Part shown: positions 8,101-14,644 of the stretch, piece by piece | How the letters are laid out: each line of letters starts with the position of its first letter | Position numbering within the stretch: the stretch's first letter is position 1 | Assembly (NCBI GenBank): GCA_900553555.1 | Contig: USEG01000004.1 | Location: 1-17,419, forward strand | Source: an uncultured Clostridia bacterium | GTDB taxonomy: Bacteria; Bacillota; Clostridia; Christensenellales; Pumilibacteraceae | Length of the DNA: 17,419 bases | Direction: 5' to 3' | Notes under the pieces: model-generated | What the model saw: the letters and a program-made list of their open reading frames with translations, nothing else | Databases searched by the model: none | What the model was told of the DNA's origin: nothing | Program-made: the position numbers and the translations under genes

Positions 8101-9304
8101 CCATTCTGCCGCCGGAAACGCCGATGGTGTCGCCCGCTTCCGAATAAAAATCGCCGCTGGAAACGCGCAGATATTGTTCTTCCATATTGACATCGGCGGC
8201 ATAATCACACTGCACGCAGACTCCCCTGCCGTACGCATAGAAATCGCCCTCTTCGATCGCCATATATCCGCCCGAAGCGTTGACGCAATAGGTATCCCTC
8301 ACCCCGAAGTACGAGCGATAGGTTCCGCCGCGCACAAACAGGTTTCCGCTCTCCATTTCGATGGCGGAAAACGGTTTATTCGTCGTCGCGGCCGCGCTCT
8401 TTACGCCGTTGTATACATAGACTTTGATCTGAACGGTAAAATCCGACGGCTCCTGCGTCTGCGCATAGGTGAACGTGCCGCGGTTGAGGTAGTAAGTATA
8501 AAAATAATCCGCACTGCCCTCCGCCGCAATGGTTGCGTTTTCGACTGTAGAGTCTTCCAGCGTGAAATAAAGGTATGTGTCCGCTGAAATATAGTTATTA
8601 TATTCTTCAGAAAAATACATATTCCCGTTGACAGAATAGTTGCCGTCAGACAGAGTATCCACATCGGGAAGAATGACGGGCATGGAAACGCCGTCATAGT
8701 ACAGATCGTCCTCGTAATACAACTTGGAAACGGTATGAGCCGCGTCGATCTTGGCGCCTTTAAGAGTAGCCTGGGAGGCAGGGATATAATACTCGCTGAG
8801 ATGCGCGCCGTCTTCTCTGCTGCGGGGCCCGCTTTCAAACTCTCCCGCCGAAACAGTAAGTGAACCGCCGCTGATGCGCAAAACGCTGCCGACGGGGTTA
8901 TAAAAACTGCCCGTCTGCTTTTCGGACGTGTCTATTATTGTGAGTTTTACTCCCTGCGTAACGTTAAGAAGCGGCTCTCGATTGTTTCTCTGGATCTCGT
9001 GGCCGTTGAGATCGATGACTAGGTCGGAATTGACGTCGCTGATCCCGCCGGAAATAACGAGCGGGTTATCCACATCATCCTTAATCTTGATGTTGTTGTA
9101 GCCGTTTTCGATGGCAGTGAAAAACTCTTTCACCGACTCGATCTCCACCTGGTTGGAGACTATGTAATCGAGATCGCCCGAATAAATTCCTTCCGATTCT
9201 GCTTCTTCCGTGTATCTGCCCAGAGTGAGAGACGCAGTGAGCATGGAGATAATAGCGAGCGACAGGAGAACGGGAAGAAATATGCTTTTTCTCTTTGCAG
9301 TCAT
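5177..9304 (-). CDS. Giant secreted beta-helix-like surface protein with SipW-cognate-type signal
   Basis: The product is 1375 residues from ATG 9302-9304, chosen because GGAGG lies just upstream and the previous gene ends at 9306; an upstream ATG (9334) would overlap that gene. The N-terminus (K-R-K, hydrophobic residues 8-28, then L-T-L-G-R-Y at 26-31) matches the Arg-Tyr ending of SipW-type substrates. The body is made of short Gly/Asn/Ser-rich strands with recurring G-G-S-L-T-V, G-G-x-F and G-x-G-I/G-V-Y-V motifs, typical of right-handed parallel beta-helix (pectate-lyase-like) surface proteins. A unit of ~150 residues opening with SYAVRV is duplicated (residues ~690 and ~842), with a diverged third start near 1010. 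No LPXTG, transmembrane tail or catalytic motif is seen at the C-terminus (ending EWTVVYNG), so it probably associates with other matrix components. It is the last gene of the operon. Confidence 0.85.
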   Translation of the reverse strand: MTAKRKSIFLPVLLSLAIISMLTASLTLGRYTEEAESEGIYSGDLDYIVSNQVEIESVKEFFTAIENGYNNIKIKDDVDNPLVISGGISDVNSDLVIDLNGHEIQRNNREPLLNVTQGVKLTIIDTSEKQTGSFYNPVGSVLRISGGSLTVSAGEFESGPRSREDGAHLSEYYIPASQATLKGAKIDAAHTVSKLYYEDDLYYDGVSMPVILPDVDTLSDGNYSVNGNMYFSEEYNNYISADTYLYFTLEDSTVENATIAAEGSADYFYTYYLNRGTFTYAQTQEPSDFTVQIKVYVYNGVKSAAATTNKPFSAIEMESGNLFVRGGTYRSYFGVRDTYCVNASGGYMAIEEGDFYAYGRGVCVQCDYAADVNMEEQYLRVSSGDFYSEAGDTIGVSGGRMVVSDASFVKNAVGFEPESDTRNVNGSAIRVSGGSLSVSATSEIRFSLYGSGMSGITAEGENASVSVRNVKMNFYSRMAGIAGQEDPSDAAGILYNTGIFAAGGGSVVCDGNTSFNVIGSYSSGIYSEGGTIDIIGDTFKCFVKMAEDGQTDKELSSTAISTVGGSIDFNVKEAYVSSNGLGITVGGGNIRFSHTEKEIINIATTRGTAIYVYDGEVSVDENSTVSIISKIDPSCSWAADTSGGSTGITDTNVNINNGVYINGGSLISAGEIKIQHTGVSNRLVGFGLIDSKIKSYAVRVDGQLSSGTSTIDAKKLTVNVFENGGGLFVKDGSIVLDTAEIDAQGFGIAMRGESGDNVTINTALTLTSHRTTGIYITGGSLTLNGETTVNSTIDANYVFCEGADLPKDSFDGVFVENGSLNAKSSFTVNFSGLSNNPDETFSSMIKSYAVRVDGSGAQGSGAQSGASFEATNLNLFVNAGADGGGLYVNRGTITLVAAKIDSQGYGIALHGESNTDSVTISKTLTVNSARTTGIYIMGGSLTLPEGSFAQIVSVIDEGYHFCKTENNFTVSYDGVFVEGGSLYANGTFNVTHTGIDNLSDTYGATYKIVGQQIRSYAVRVKETSDQKPTVNILKGTITNSIGGGVYVSGGTVTLGNAAIDELRVETTGTELYDDNYYDRLTDVGADSWWYYLNKQGGHAIEVQGGSLTVNSGTYTAAQGNGIFVRNTDTSAVSNKVTINGGFFYGYNTGYRLGSDDRKVGPGASAGLYVMGHSLTVTINGGTFGNKGNVSNSAASFFGTPGASRAQVYIKGGNFYGSKSDVMSVFRFVYFEFDASDTTKHIMVENANGNASAALSVQDDLIYKNYTNRGSTINISNGTFNGTGYGIYYGSNVDTLEIKGGNFIGNSASGLHVAVTPETYPRKIILSGGFFQGGSYAVARAFGVNQPESYDSSYILMDGYEFSKNGSTEWTVVYNG
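6744..7222 (-). repeat. Internal duplication in the beta-helix gene
   Basis: An identical 23-bp sequence (core CGTCCACGCGCACGGCATAG) occurs at 6744-6766 and 7200-7222. The offset is 456 bp, exactly 152 codons, marking the starts of two homologous ~150-residue units. A more diverged third start is near 6244-6264. Confidence 0.75.
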
Positions 9305-9305
9305 A

Positions 9306-10688
9306 TCATACCTCCGATTCCGACGCCTGCACAAACAGCGCTTTGAAGTTTACTTCATAGCTTTTGGAAAGCACCTGAAAGGCGTTCAATCCTTCCGAAA
9401 AAGGATGGGCCGTGATATTTTTCAGATCAATGGCTATGTTCTGATCGCACATGCCCGTGCTGAAATTTCCGCTGAACGTCTTGCTTATTTTGTCAAAGAC
9501 GATTGCGGAGCCTTGTGCAGGGGTGATGGGATGCACGTAATTTTCCGTAGCGTTTTCCGCGATGGGCGCGACGTGGAACAGATTGATGTTGTAACCGCCG
9601 TCGTTATCGTACAGACATTGTATGCGCACCGTGGTGGATTTGGGCTCTTCTCCTTCTTGTTTTGAGTCTGCCGCAAATTGCGCTGTCTGATCGAAATGAT
9701 ACCCCAAAACCCTGGCGCCGTTGTAGTAATATGCTTCATTCGCCGCGGGGGGAACGTTGATTAGCACCGAATTGTCGCTCACGGGAAATTGTCCCGCCTC
9801 ATCCGTCGTTGCAAGAGCGACTTTTACGTCTTCTCCTCCCGCCCATTGCGCATTGAAATCCGAACTGTCCACGCGCTTGGTAAGGGTGAGATAAACAATA
9901 TACATTTTTGTCAGAGGCTGACCTGCGGGGAATTCCATGGAAGGAAGATACAGATCAATCGTGTAAAATTCCGTTTCCCGCACGAGGTCGAGGTAAAACT
10001 GGTGCGCATAATCGTTTTCATTCTTGCCGCGTTGAAATCCCAGCGAATACTGCGCTTGCCTGGTGCTTGCCGTGATTGTAAAAAAAAGCCCCGAACCGCC
10101 TTGATTGACCGCCGATATGGTGCGCGGCGTAGCAGATTCCGCCAGCGAACCGCTTACGGAAAGCTCTTCGTCCGCAGTGTTGTGCACGCCGCTGTCATAA
10201 TAATTTGTAAAAGAGCTTGTATTGAGATTTGTCTGAGCAATGTTTTGCGCCGCATCCGTTTCCCTTGCCGTGATAAGTTCGTCCAGAACGATTTCGGGCG
10301 TATAGGAAGTGACCGTGCCTTCTTCGAGGTTCATAGTGCCGATCTGGAGCGCGAGGTTCCTTGCCATCTCGGCAGGCAGGTGCATCCGCAGGTACGCCCT
10401 CACTGCCACGTCGCTGGTGACGTCTCCCTTGAAATTGCTGACCATATAGCGCAAAGTACGCGCTGTGCTGGCAGCGCTGTTGTTGTTCAGCCAATAATTA
10501 ACGTTGGGAATGGACGTTGCGGAAATTTCGTCCACTTCGTACGAACAATGAAAGCGCGAAAGCGGCGCCGAGCCGTCCCCCGATGTCGTCATTGAGTAGC
10601 GGGAAAAGGTCACCCCCGTAAACAGCAGACTGACAACAAGCAGATAGCTTAAATATCTTATAATAGGGATTTTTTTCTTTTCACTCAT
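9306..10688 (-). CDS. Secreted SipW-dependent-type surface protein, 460 residues
   Basis: The N-terminus is M-S-E-K-K-K, then a hydrophobic stretch (residues ~9-28) ending in VTFSRYS with Arg30-Tyr31, the same position as in the giant protein. In TasA/CalY-type substrates this kind of signal is cut by SipW. The mature part is beta-rich, with Tyr and Thr runs and few Cys, and contains no known catalytic motif. I infer a fibre or matrix subunit larger than TasA. Its ATG overlaps the end of the second signal peptidase gene by 8 nt, and its TGA lies 1 nt from the start of the giant gene, so the three genes are translated as a tightly coupled block. GGAGG lies rather far (about 15 nt) upstream. 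Confidence 0.8.
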   Translation of the reverse strand: MSEKKKIPIIRYLSYLLVVSLLFTGVTFSRYSMTTSGDGSAPLSRFHCSYEVDEISATSIPNVNYWLNNNSAASTARTLRYMVSNFKGDVTSDVAVRAYLRMHLPAEMARNLALQIGTMNLEEGTVTSYTPEIVLDELITARETDAAQNIAQTNLNTSSFTNYYDSGVHNTADEELSVSGSLAESATPRTISAVNQGGSGLFFTITASTRQAQYSLGFQRGKNENDYAHQFYLDLVRETEFYTIDLYLPSMEFPAGQPLTKMYIVYLTLTKRVDSSDFNAQWAGGEDVKVALATTDEAGQFPVSDNSVLINVPPAANEAYYYNGARVLGYHFDQTAQFAADSKQEGEEPKSTTVRIQCLYDNDGGYNINLFHVAPIAENATENYVHPITPAQGSAIVFDKISKTFSGNFSTGMCDQNIAIDLKNITAHPFSEGLNAFQVLSKSYEVNFKALFVQASESEV

Positions 10689-11205
10689 CTTTTTTTCTGA
10701 ACACCTCCGTACCGATGCCCGCCAGCACCCAAAGAGCTATGCCGCCGCCGATCACGCAGACAAGTCCGAGCGGACTTTGCAGAAAGGAAACTACGTTTCC
10801 GAATCCCTTCCACACTGCCACGACTTTGCCTACCACCGCCGACTTGGGAACGCTGAAATCGTCCGCCGTGTCGTTTGCGTCCCCTTTTGTCGCATACGTA
10901 TCGCCGGAAACGAGGATGATGCGGTGTGTAATATAGGCGCCGCTTTCGCCGTCGTAAAAGGTGATGACGTCCCCGACGGCATATTCTTTCTGCGATTTGG
11001 TGATGATGAAATCACCCACGTCGATCTCATCCGCCATGCTTCCCGAAACGACGGTTGCACACGCAAATCCGAATATAACGGGCATTCCGTTTTTAAACAG
11101 CGTGCGAGCAATCAGTATATAAGAGTTGTACACCACCAATACCCCGATTATGACGAGAAGAAGTGTACGCATTATTGTTTTTATCACCTTATATACCTTA
11201 TTCAT
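10681..11205 (-). CDS. Signal peptidase I, SipW/ER type (second copy)
   Basis: The product is 174 residues from ATG 11203-11205; an in-frame upstream ATG gives 70 extra residues that are just the shadow of the preceding gene. A hydrophobic N-terminal anchor (residues ~12-33) is followed by the Ser box V-V-S-G-S-M (Ser56), a G-D-F-I-I and G-D-V-I-T-F core, the His box I-T-H-R-I (His94) and an acidic box K-G-D-A-N-D (Asp109, with Asp115/116 nearby). A second membrane segment lies at ~143-165. This is the Ser-His arrangement of archaeal/ER-type and SipW peptidases, not the Ser-Lys type of ordinary bacterial Lep. Sitting between the anchor gene and two candidate substrates, it is inferred to process the large proteins of this operon. 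The ribosome binding site is weak, suggesting coupling to the gene ending at 11210. Confidence 0.88.
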   Translation of the reverse strand: MNKVYKVIKTIMRTLLLVIIGVLVVYNSYILIARTLFKNGMPVIFGFACATVVSGSMADEIDVGDFIITKSQKEYAVGDVITFYDGESGAYITHRIILVSGDTYATKGDANDTADDFSVPKSAVVGKVVAVWKGFGNVVSFLQSPLGLVCVIGGGIALWVLAGIGTEVFRKKDE

Positions 11206-11209
11206 AATA

Positions 11210-12148
11210 TCATGCCCGCACGCTGACTTGCGCCGATAAAGAAATATTAAGCGTGTACACGGCGGAGTTCTGACCCGCGATCGTGTCCACTTCGTCGTTG
11301 TCCTGCCAGAACCATTCCAGTTCGAACATCGTAGACGACCGAGCCTCCACGGTGAGTCCGTCCATGCCGAGCTCGTCGGCAGAAACGTAGTCCTGCGTAC
11401 CCGAAATATACGCACCGTCTCGCTTTAAGCGGTATAAAATTGCGATGCCGTATTCATTTTCCTCGCTGAATAACAAAGAATAATCCAGCGTGTTTTTATT
11501 TCTGTTTTCAAAGATGAAGCGGTAGCTGCCCTTCATGCCGGGCACGACCTTGTTGTCCCCAAACATTTCATTGAAGAAAATGGGCAGATCTTCGGTATCT
11601 TCCCAATTTAGTCCGTCTTCCGACGCGATGAAAATGACAGGCGCGTAATCCGTGTTTTCCGACCGCGTGAGAAAATATACGCTGAGTATGACGGTGAGCA
11701 GCGTGACAAGCACCAAAATCAGCACGAGCGCAAGGATCCAATAACGTTCCGGCCTGCGCAGCGTGGCTATATATTTGTTGGTAAGCGACAATACGTTGTC
11801 GTTTTTGTCCACATAACCTGTGCGCGATTCGCCCGAATAGACAAACACGTTTGTCTCTTCCTTGACGAACGTCCCCTGTTCGATACCCTCTTGGTTCTGC
11901 CAGATACTTTTGCGGACTTTACCGATGCGCTCACCCTGCTTGTTAAAGACGGTTGCGCGCCGCGGCAGGCGCACGTCGATCTGTTCGGATTCGCCTATGT
12001 CCTCCGCCGTCGCGACTTTTGTTTCCGAAAATACGGGTACACGGACGATACGAGTTTCCGTGTTGTCCCGTACCGCCTTTTTGCGTCCGGATTTTTTAAA
12101 AATATCGGCCTGATCTTTTGCTTTTTTTTCTTCGTTTTCCGTTTTCAT
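11210..12148 (-). CDS. Membrane-anchored TasA/CalY-like protein without cleavable signal
   Basis: The product is 312 residues. Residues 1-135 are charged and cytoplasmic in character, with a predicted beta-rich module at ~58-118. A single strong membrane helix follows at 136-160 (WILALVLILVLVTLL), then an extracellular domain of ~150 residues. That domain ends in W-F-W-Q-D-N-D-E-V-D-T and Y-T-L-N-I-S-L-S-A, a pattern seen near the C-terminus of TasA/CalY-like domains. Unlike its neighbours it lacks the Arg-Tyr cleavage region, so it should remain in the membrane. By position it could anchor or nucleate the fibre, functionally like TapA but not visibly homologous to it. The Shine-Dalgarno is weak (AGGGCGG). 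The functional role is inference. Confidence 0.7.
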   Translation of the reverse strand: MKTENEEKKAKDQADIFKKSGRKKAVRDNTETRIVRVPVFSETKVATAEDIGESEQIDVRLPRRATVFNKQGERIGKVRKSIWQNQEGIEQGTFVKEETNVFVYSGESRTGYVDKNDNVLSLTNKYIATLRRPERYWILALVLILVLVTLLTVILSVYFLTRSENTDYAPVIFIASEDGLNWEDTEDLPIFFNEMFGDNKVVPGMKGSYRFIFENRNKNTLDYSLLFSEENEYGIAILYRLKRDGAYISGTQDYVSADELGMDGLTVEARSSTMFELEWFWQDNDEVDTIAGQNSAVYTLNISLSAQVSVRA

Positions 12149-12223
12149 ACGCTACACCGCCCTATCTGCTCTTTTCTCCTTGCCAAAAAAATTTACAGCG
12201 TGATGATTATGCAAAACTACATT

Positions 12224-12261
12224 CTGCCGCGCCTACGCCCACACTGCTGTGGGCACGGCAG
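12224..12261 (-). promoter_or_regulatory. Intercistronic hairpin between the TasA-like and anchor genes
   Basis: CTGCCG (12224-12229) pairs with CGGCAG (12256-12261), with an inner GCCCACA/TGTGGGC stem around a CTGC loop and a bulge of ~7 nt on one side. No U-tract follows on the minus strand. The hairpin is flanked by direct repeats TTATGCAAA at 12207-12215 and 12271-12279. It sits in the widest gap of the operon (138 nt) and may be a processing or stability element that raises the level of the upstream TasA-like transcript. Confidence 0.5.
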
Positions 12262-12286
12262 TCAATATAGTTATGCAAAGTTAGAA

Positions 12287-12934
12287 TTATGCGTTGGAGA
12301 GCTCGGTAACCTGAACTGCCGTATAGGAAATCGTCCAGCTGACAGAAGTCACATTTTCGCCAACCCAAGTGTCGCGTTTGTCCGCTGCGTCTCCGTAAAC
12401 AGTTTCGTCGTCGCTCGTCCAGGTAACTTCGGCAAAAATATAAAGCGTTTCCCCGTTTGCAATGGTCTTTTTCTCTAAAAGTGTTGTGGTATCTGTGTCT
12501 GATTCCTCAGTCCCCTGATACAAAGCAATGGTGAAAAGTCCTTTTACGGCATCTTCCGTGGGCGCTTCGTCCATACCGTATCCGGAACCCACAAGAGTAA
12601 TATCTCCGGCCGTAAAGGTGACCTCTGCGCTTACGTCGCCTTTATTCGTAATGACGGCAACCAATACCTTGCCCGAAGCGTGAGAACGAACGTTTTCGGC
12701 ATTATAAACGTCTCCGCCTTCGTAAGCCTCCTTTGCAGGAGAAAGTTTATCAAAATTAACTTCGATTTCCCCTTTTGTATTGGAAACATCCCATTTTGCA
12801 ACTTCCAGTGTTCCCGTACCTCTTCCGCTACTGGTGTAGCGGGCGAAGGTACTTCCGAGGAAGAAGCAGCTGATCAGCGTAAGGATCAGCACCAACAACA
12901 ACATTTTTGAAACAACATTTTTTCTCTTTGTCAT
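12287..12934 (-). CDS. TasA/CalY-like secreted fibre subunit
   Basis: The product is 215 residues, with GGGAGG 6 nt before the ATG. Lys/Arg-rich start, hydrophobic core at residues 11-27, then G-S-T-F-A-R-Y (Arg32-Tyr33), the classic end of a SipW-cognate signal. A short Gly/Ser linker and a strand containing EVAKWDVS follow, as in TasA-family proteins (the camelysin/TasA family, biofilm fibre subunits in Bacillus). The remainder is beta-rich, with the late strand SVSWTISYTAVQV expected for a jelly-roll-like fibre domain. TasA itself is longer (~260 residues), so this is a compact relative. It lies directly after the first signal peptidase gene, the same order of peptidase then fibre subunit as in sipW-tasA. 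It is probably the major and most abundant product. Confidence 0.82.
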   Translation of the reverse strand: MTKRKNVVSKMLLLVLILTLISCFFLGSTFARYTSSGRGTGTLEVAKWDVSNTKGEIEVNFDKLSPAKEAYEGGDVYNAENVRSHASGKVLVAVITNKGDVSAEVTFTAGDITLVGSGYGMDEAPTEDAVKGLFTIALYQGTEESDTDTTTLLEKKTIANGETLYIFAEVTWTSDDETVYGDAADKRDTWVGENVTSVSWTISYTAVQVTELSNA

Positions 12935-12999
12935 TTCAGACCTCCCGTCATGTTTTTGTTTTTATGTAAATTCGCTCTGCGTGTGGTACAAAGCTAAAA

Positions 13000-13737
13000 T
13001 TACTCCTCTTTCTTGTCGGCAATAGTTTCGCTTTCCGATTGCGGTGTTTGAGTGCTCTGCCGTGCGTCTTGTTGTTCAGCGCTTTCCTGAACGCCCTGTT
13101 TTTCTACTAATGCACGCAAACGCTCTATCTCTGCCATCTTTTCCTGCAATTCGGCGCTATTGCTTGACTTTGCCCGTTTATTGATAATCATTATGTGCGT
13201 CACGTCGTATGCGATATACAGCAAAACGGGAATCCCCACAAACACGAGAATGCCGACAGGCGTATTCATAAACATGGCAAAATCGCCAAGTCCGCCAACG
13301 CTTCCTACGCATTTTCCCACCACATTTTCCAATTCAATTGCGCCGTCCGTCGTATTGTTTGCGTCGCCCTGCGTTACCAGAGAAACTATTTTGCCGCTTT
13401 CATCACGGAACACGGAAACAATTCTGTGCGTTACAAACGCACCTGAAGAGCGGAAAGTAATGACATCCCCCTCCTCAAGCGTCTGTTTTTCGTTTTCGTC
13501 CAGAAGTTTTACAAAAATTAATGAGCCCTTTGCAAAGCTGTCCTCCCTGCTGCCGTCCATCGACCCCGATGTTACGGCAAGCGGCGCAACGCCGAACACG
13601 TCGGGCGGCGTGTCGGGGTGAATACTCCCTTTTACGATGAGCGTAAGGTTTACGATCAGTACGGGCAAAAGCAGAACGATGAGGACGATCATTACGATCA
13701 TGCTGATTTTGTCAATTTTCCGTTTTCCTTCTTCCAT
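13000..13737 (-). CDS. Signal peptidase I, SipW/ER type (first copy), with C-terminal coiled-coil tail
   Basis: The product is 245 residues with AAGGAAG just before the ATG. N-terminal anchor at ~11-36; Ser box A-V-T-S-G-S-M (Ser59); G-D-V-I-T-F; His box V-T-H-R-I (His104); acidic box T-Q-G-D-A-N-N-T-T-D (Asp125, Asp131); second membrane helix at ~162-185. These are the residues expected of the Ser-His peptidases that include SipW. The cytoplasmic tail is unusual: residues ~193-215 form a short coiled coil (ELQEKMAEIERLRALVEKQ), followed by a Gln/Ser/Glu-rich low-complexity end that ordinary SipW proteins lack. As first gene of the operon, 42 nt from an inverted-repeat promoter segment, it is inferred to be the gene whose expression is switched. 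Confidence 0.88.
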   Translation of the reverse strand: MEEGKRKIDKISMIVMIVLIVLLLPVLIVNLTLIVKGSIHPDTPPDVFGVAPLAVTSGSMDGSREDSFAKGSLIFVKLLDENEKQTLEEGDVITFRSSGAFVTHRIVSVFRDESGKIVSLVTQGDANNTTDGAIELENVVGKCVGSVGGLGDFAMFMNTPVGILVFVGIPVLLYIAYDVTHIMIINKRAKSSNSAELQEKMAEIERLRALVEKQGVQESAEQQDARQSTQTPQSESETIADKKEE

Positions 13738-13779
13738 AGGACTTCCTTTTTACCATCATCCTTTTATCAATATGTCGTC

Positions 13780-13797
13780 TGTCTCAAAAAAGTACAC
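13780..13797 (+). repeat. Left arm of an 18-bp inverted repeat (candidate recombination site)
   Basis: TGTCTCAAAAAAGTACAC. It matches the reverse complement of 13937-13954 at 17 of 18 positions. The outermost bases TGT...ACA are themselves palindromic, as expected for a site bound by a recombinase dimer with an AA-type core. The arm lies 42 nt upstream of the first signal peptidase gene. Confidence 0.85.
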
Positions 13798-13936
13798 CAA
13801 TTCGGAACGTAAGAAAATTGCATAAAATATTAAAAAATTTTGAAAAATATATTAAAAACTCTTGAAAAATATAAAATTTTATGTTAATATAAATATGCGA
13901 TTCACATACTGTAACTAATATTTAAATACCAAAATA
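13798..13936 (+). promoter_or_regulatory. Candidate invertible promoter segment
   Basis: These 139 bp of AT-rich DNA between the two inverted-repeat arms contain, on the plus strand, TTGAAA (13862-13867), a 17-nt spacer and TAATAT (13885-13890) with extended -10 TG at 13882-13883. As drawn, the transcript starts near 13897 and goes toward the recombinase gene. The minus strand has only weak candidates. After inversion the same promoter would lie about 100 nt upstream of the signal peptidase start codon. The promoter is well supported by sequence; invertibility is inferred from the repeats and the adjacent recombinase. Confidence 0.65.
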
Positions 13937-13954
13937 GTGTGCTTTTTTGAGACA
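13937..13954 (-). repeat. Right arm of the 18-bp inverted repeat
   Basis: GTGTGCTTTTTTGAGACA on the plus strand, the partner of 13780-13797 with one mismatch (position 13792/13942 pair). It lies between the segment's promoter and the recombinase's own promoter. Confidence 0.85.
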
Positions 13955-13976
13955 CGATTTTTTTATTTATTTTTAG

Positions 13977-14005
13977 TTTTCAACTTACCGCTTTTTTGTT
14001 ATACT
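13977..14005 (+). promoter_or_regulatory. Fixed promoter of the recombinase gene
   Basis: TTTTCA (13977-13982), 17 nt, then TATACT (14000-14005) with an extended TGT just upstream. It lies outside the inverted-repeat segment, so the recombinase would be expressed in both orientations, with an added contribution from the segment's promoter in the present one. Confidence 0.6.
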
Positions 14006-14027
14006 GTTTACAAAAAAGGAGTACTTT

Positions 14028-14642
14028 ATGAAAATCTATGGCTATGCTCGCGTGTCTGCGAAAGACCAGAAATTGGAAAGGCAGCTTGATTCCTTCAAAC
14101 AACTCGGGATCCCGCGGCAAAACATTTATGCGGAAAAGATCAGCGGAAAAGACTTTTGCCGTACAGAATACCTGAAACTGTGCGGCGTTTTGCAAAAAGA
14201 TGACCTCCTTGTTGTTCCGTCTTTAGACAGACTGGGCAGAAATTATGACCAAATCACGAAAGAATGGCGTAAAATAACGCAGTCAATAGGAGCAAATATT
14301 CTTGTTCTGGACATGCCTCTTTTGGATACGCGAAGTCGGACGGATACCCTGCTGGGAAAATTTGTATCCAACCTCGTTTTGGAAATTTTATCTTTTGTGG
14401 CGGAAAACGAACGATCCAACATTCGAGCGCGGCAGGCAGAAGGAATACGCCTTGCAAAAGAACGCGGCGTTAAATTCGGCAGACCAAAAACTTCTTTGTC
14501 ACAAAATTTTACTTACGTTGCACAAGACTATATACAAGGCAAGATCACCCTTGCCGATTCCCTCAAAAAACTGTCTCTCAGCCGTTCAGCTTTTTACAGA
14601 CGGTTTAGTATTTGGAGACATACTCACAAAAAAGCAAATTAA
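14028..14642 (+). CDS. Small serine recombinase (resolvase/invertase family)
   Basis: The product is 204 residues; AAGGAG 6 nt before the ATG. The catalytic domain covers residues ~1-140: Y-A-R-V-S-A-K-D-Q with Arg8 and nucleophile Ser10, S-L-D-R-L-G-R-N at 65-72 supplying Arg68 and Arg71, and the long E helix (ENERSNIRARQAEGIRLAKE) that bridges the dimer. After G-R-P a C-terminal helix-turn-helix (~172-195, TLADSLKKLSLSRSAFYRRF) reads DNA. The length and layout are those of Hin/Gin-type invertases and Tn3-type resolvases; no key catalytic residue seems missing. Its closeness to a pair of 18-bp inverted repeats (74 nt away) suggests an invertase acting on them. A resolvase or transposon remnant is the alternative. 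A strong terminator at 14645-14680 isolates it from downstream genes. Confidence 0.92.
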   Translation: MKIYGYARVSAKDQKLERQLDSFKQLGIPRQNIYAEKISGKDFCRTEYLKLCGVLQKDDLLVVPSLDRLGRNYDQITKEWRKITQSIGANILVLDMPLLDTRSRTDTLLGKFVSNLVLEILSFVAENERSNIRARQAEGIRLAKERGVKFGRPKTSLSQNFTYVAQDYIQGKITLADSLKKLSLSRSAFYRRFSIWRHTHKKAN

Positions 14643-14644
14643 AC

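Noticed and set aside
7277-8587. 436-codon open frame on the plus strand opposite the beta-helix gene, and several similar ones between 5534 and 9665
   Set aside because: They are mirror frames of the GC-skewed, repetitive minus-strand gene; they are Cys/Arg/His-rich, lack ribosome binding sites and resemble no protein.
9305-9334. Ten-residue N-terminal extension of the giant protein (ATG at 9334)
   Set aside because: It would overlap the preceding gene, while the ATG at 9302-9304 has GGAGG just upstream and places Arg-Tyr at residues 30-31 as in the neighbouring substrate.
11205-11415. 70-residue N-terminal extension of the second signal peptidase
   Set aside because: It is the other-frame shadow of the preceding gene, Arg/Thr/Trp-rich and non-homologous to peptidases; the ATG at 11203-11205 gives a normal membrane anchor.
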